A stretch of 64,000 nucleotides of DNA, from contig NZ_JAEA01000014.1 of NCBI RefSeq assembly GCF_000518665.1, positions 32,239 through 96,238 of the forward strand, in the 5' to 3' direction. A program made the position numbers and the translations under genes. This document shows, in pieces, positions 63,235 to 64,000 of the stretch. Under the pieces are notes generated by a model that was not told the DNA's origin, made no database searches, and was given only the letters and a program-made list of their open reading frames with translations. Position 1 is the first letter of the stretch. Each line of letters begins with the position of its first letter. Source of the DNA: Microvirga flocculans ATCC BAA-817. GTDB lineage: Bacteria; Pseudomonadota; Alphaproteobacteria; Rhizobiales; Beijerinckiaceae.

Positions 63235-64000
63235 TGGCAACGACAATGTCAGCTCAGCACATTCCTCCCACGACGGCCGATTCCCAGGCCCAGCCCGCCA
63301 TCCAGATGATCGACGTGCACAAGTGGTACGGCGAGTTTCATGTTCTGCGGGACATCAACCTGACTGTGCGCCGCGGCGAGCGCATCGTGATCTGCGGTCC
63401 GTCGGGCTCCGGCAAGTCCACGATGATCCGGTGCATCAACCGGCTCGAGGAGCACCAGAAGGGCCGCATCATCGTCGACGGCACGGAGCTGACCAACGAT
63501 CTCAAGCGCATCGACGAGGTGCGCCGCGACGTCGGCATGGTGTTCCAGCACTTCAACCTCTTCCCGCACCTGACGATCCTGGAGAACTGCACGCTGGCTC
63601 CGATCTGGGTGAAGAAGATGCCCAGGAAGGAGGCGGAGGAGATCGCCATGCATTACCTGACCCGGGTCAAGATCCCCGAGCAGGCGAACAAGTATCCGGG
63701 CCAGCTCTCCGGCGGCCAGCAGCAGCGCGTGGCGATTGCCCGCTCGCTGTGCATGAGCCCGAAGATCATGCTGTTCGACGAGCCGACCTCGGCGCTCGAC
63801 CCGGAGATGGTCAAGGAGGTGCTCGACACCATGGTGGGCTTGGCCGAGGAGGGCATGACCATGCTGTGCGTGACCCACGAGATGGGCTTTGCGCGGCAGG
63901 TGGCCGACCGGGTGATCTTCATGGATTACGGGCAGATCGTGGAGATGAACACCCCTGACGAGTTCTTCAGGAACCCGCAGCACGAGCGCACCAGGCTCTT
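63235..64000 (+). CDS. aapP: General L-amino-acid ABC transporter ATPase AapP (3' end outside window)
   Basis: The visible 255 codons cover nearly the whole ATPase; the stop is beyond the window edge. Walker A is G-P-S-G-S-G-K-S-T (residues 55-63), the Q-loop is [10 protein letters not shown], the signature is L-S-G-G-Q-Q-Q-R, and Walker B is [12 protein letters not shown]. The leading 20 or so residues are a variable extension; an internal ATG (codon 5) could also start it. It completes the aapJQMP operon. Confidence 0.95.

Overview
This is a 64 kb GC-rich window from an alphaproteobacterium. The AapJQMP amino-acid transporter, an EcfG-type general-stress sigma factor, the NnrR/NnrS denitrification accessories and the many GntR-controlled ABC operons point to Hyphomicrobiales (Rhizobiales), probably a soil or plant-associated lineage such as Methylobacteriaceae or a relative (for example Microvirga). 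That genus guess rests on gene content only. I see no rRNA, tRNA, CRISPR array, transposase or prophage gene; it reads as ordinary chromosome rich in catabolic operons.

Layout. (1) 1-6311: a denitrification island with copper nitrite reductase nirK, a small CxxC protein, a cysteine-free CRP/FNR (NnrR/DNR-like) regulator, pseudoazurin, CcoG and NnrS. TTG-N8-CAA dyads lie in front of the key genes. (2) 6369-20699: after a YbaK-type deacylase, a divergent catabolic locus around a YtrA-type GntR gene. One arm carries creatininase-like, ketopantoate-reductase-like, SDR, NodB-like deacetylase, DmpA-type P1 peptidase and isoaspartyl-peptidase genes. The other arm carries a complete peptide-type ABC importer and an M32 carboxypeptidase. 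(3) 20731-31099: a second, independent peptide-type ABC operon on the minus strand, led by a FadR-type regulator and followed by gamma-glutamyltransferase, a DUF1028 protein, a TauE/SafE exporter and an OGFr-domain protein. (4) 31385-33604: an NAD-dependent epimerase-like gene divergent from an M20 amidohydrolase. (5) 33615-42717: a complete glucuronate-to-KDG locus (uxuA, gntR, uxaC, a four-gene ABC importer, uxuB).

(6) 42722-46867: a bacterial SET-domain protein, a lone receiver protein, a luciferase-like monooxygenase, a tandem cold-shock protein and PhoH. (7) 47378-52136: sugar genes (ribokinase; xylulokinase, fructokinase and an AGE-family isomerase). (8) 52316-54922: an EcfG-like sigma factor whose N-terminus looks like its own anti-sigma factor NepR, a TSUP permease and two uncharacterised small proteins. 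(9) 55114-58077: a lipid-A-type glycosylation operon (ArnT-like, DPM1/ArnC-like, LAB_N protein). (10) 58103-64000: cystathionine beta-lyase and the aapJQMP operon, whose last gene is cut by the window edge.

The most interesting items are the apparent NepR-EcfG fusion, the amide/peptide-degradation locus with an 18-bp near-perfect operator, the GGT-DUF1028 peptide operon, the dyad-marked denitrification regulon, the SET-domain protein, and a recurring hairpin just after the binding-protein gene in three ABC operons.
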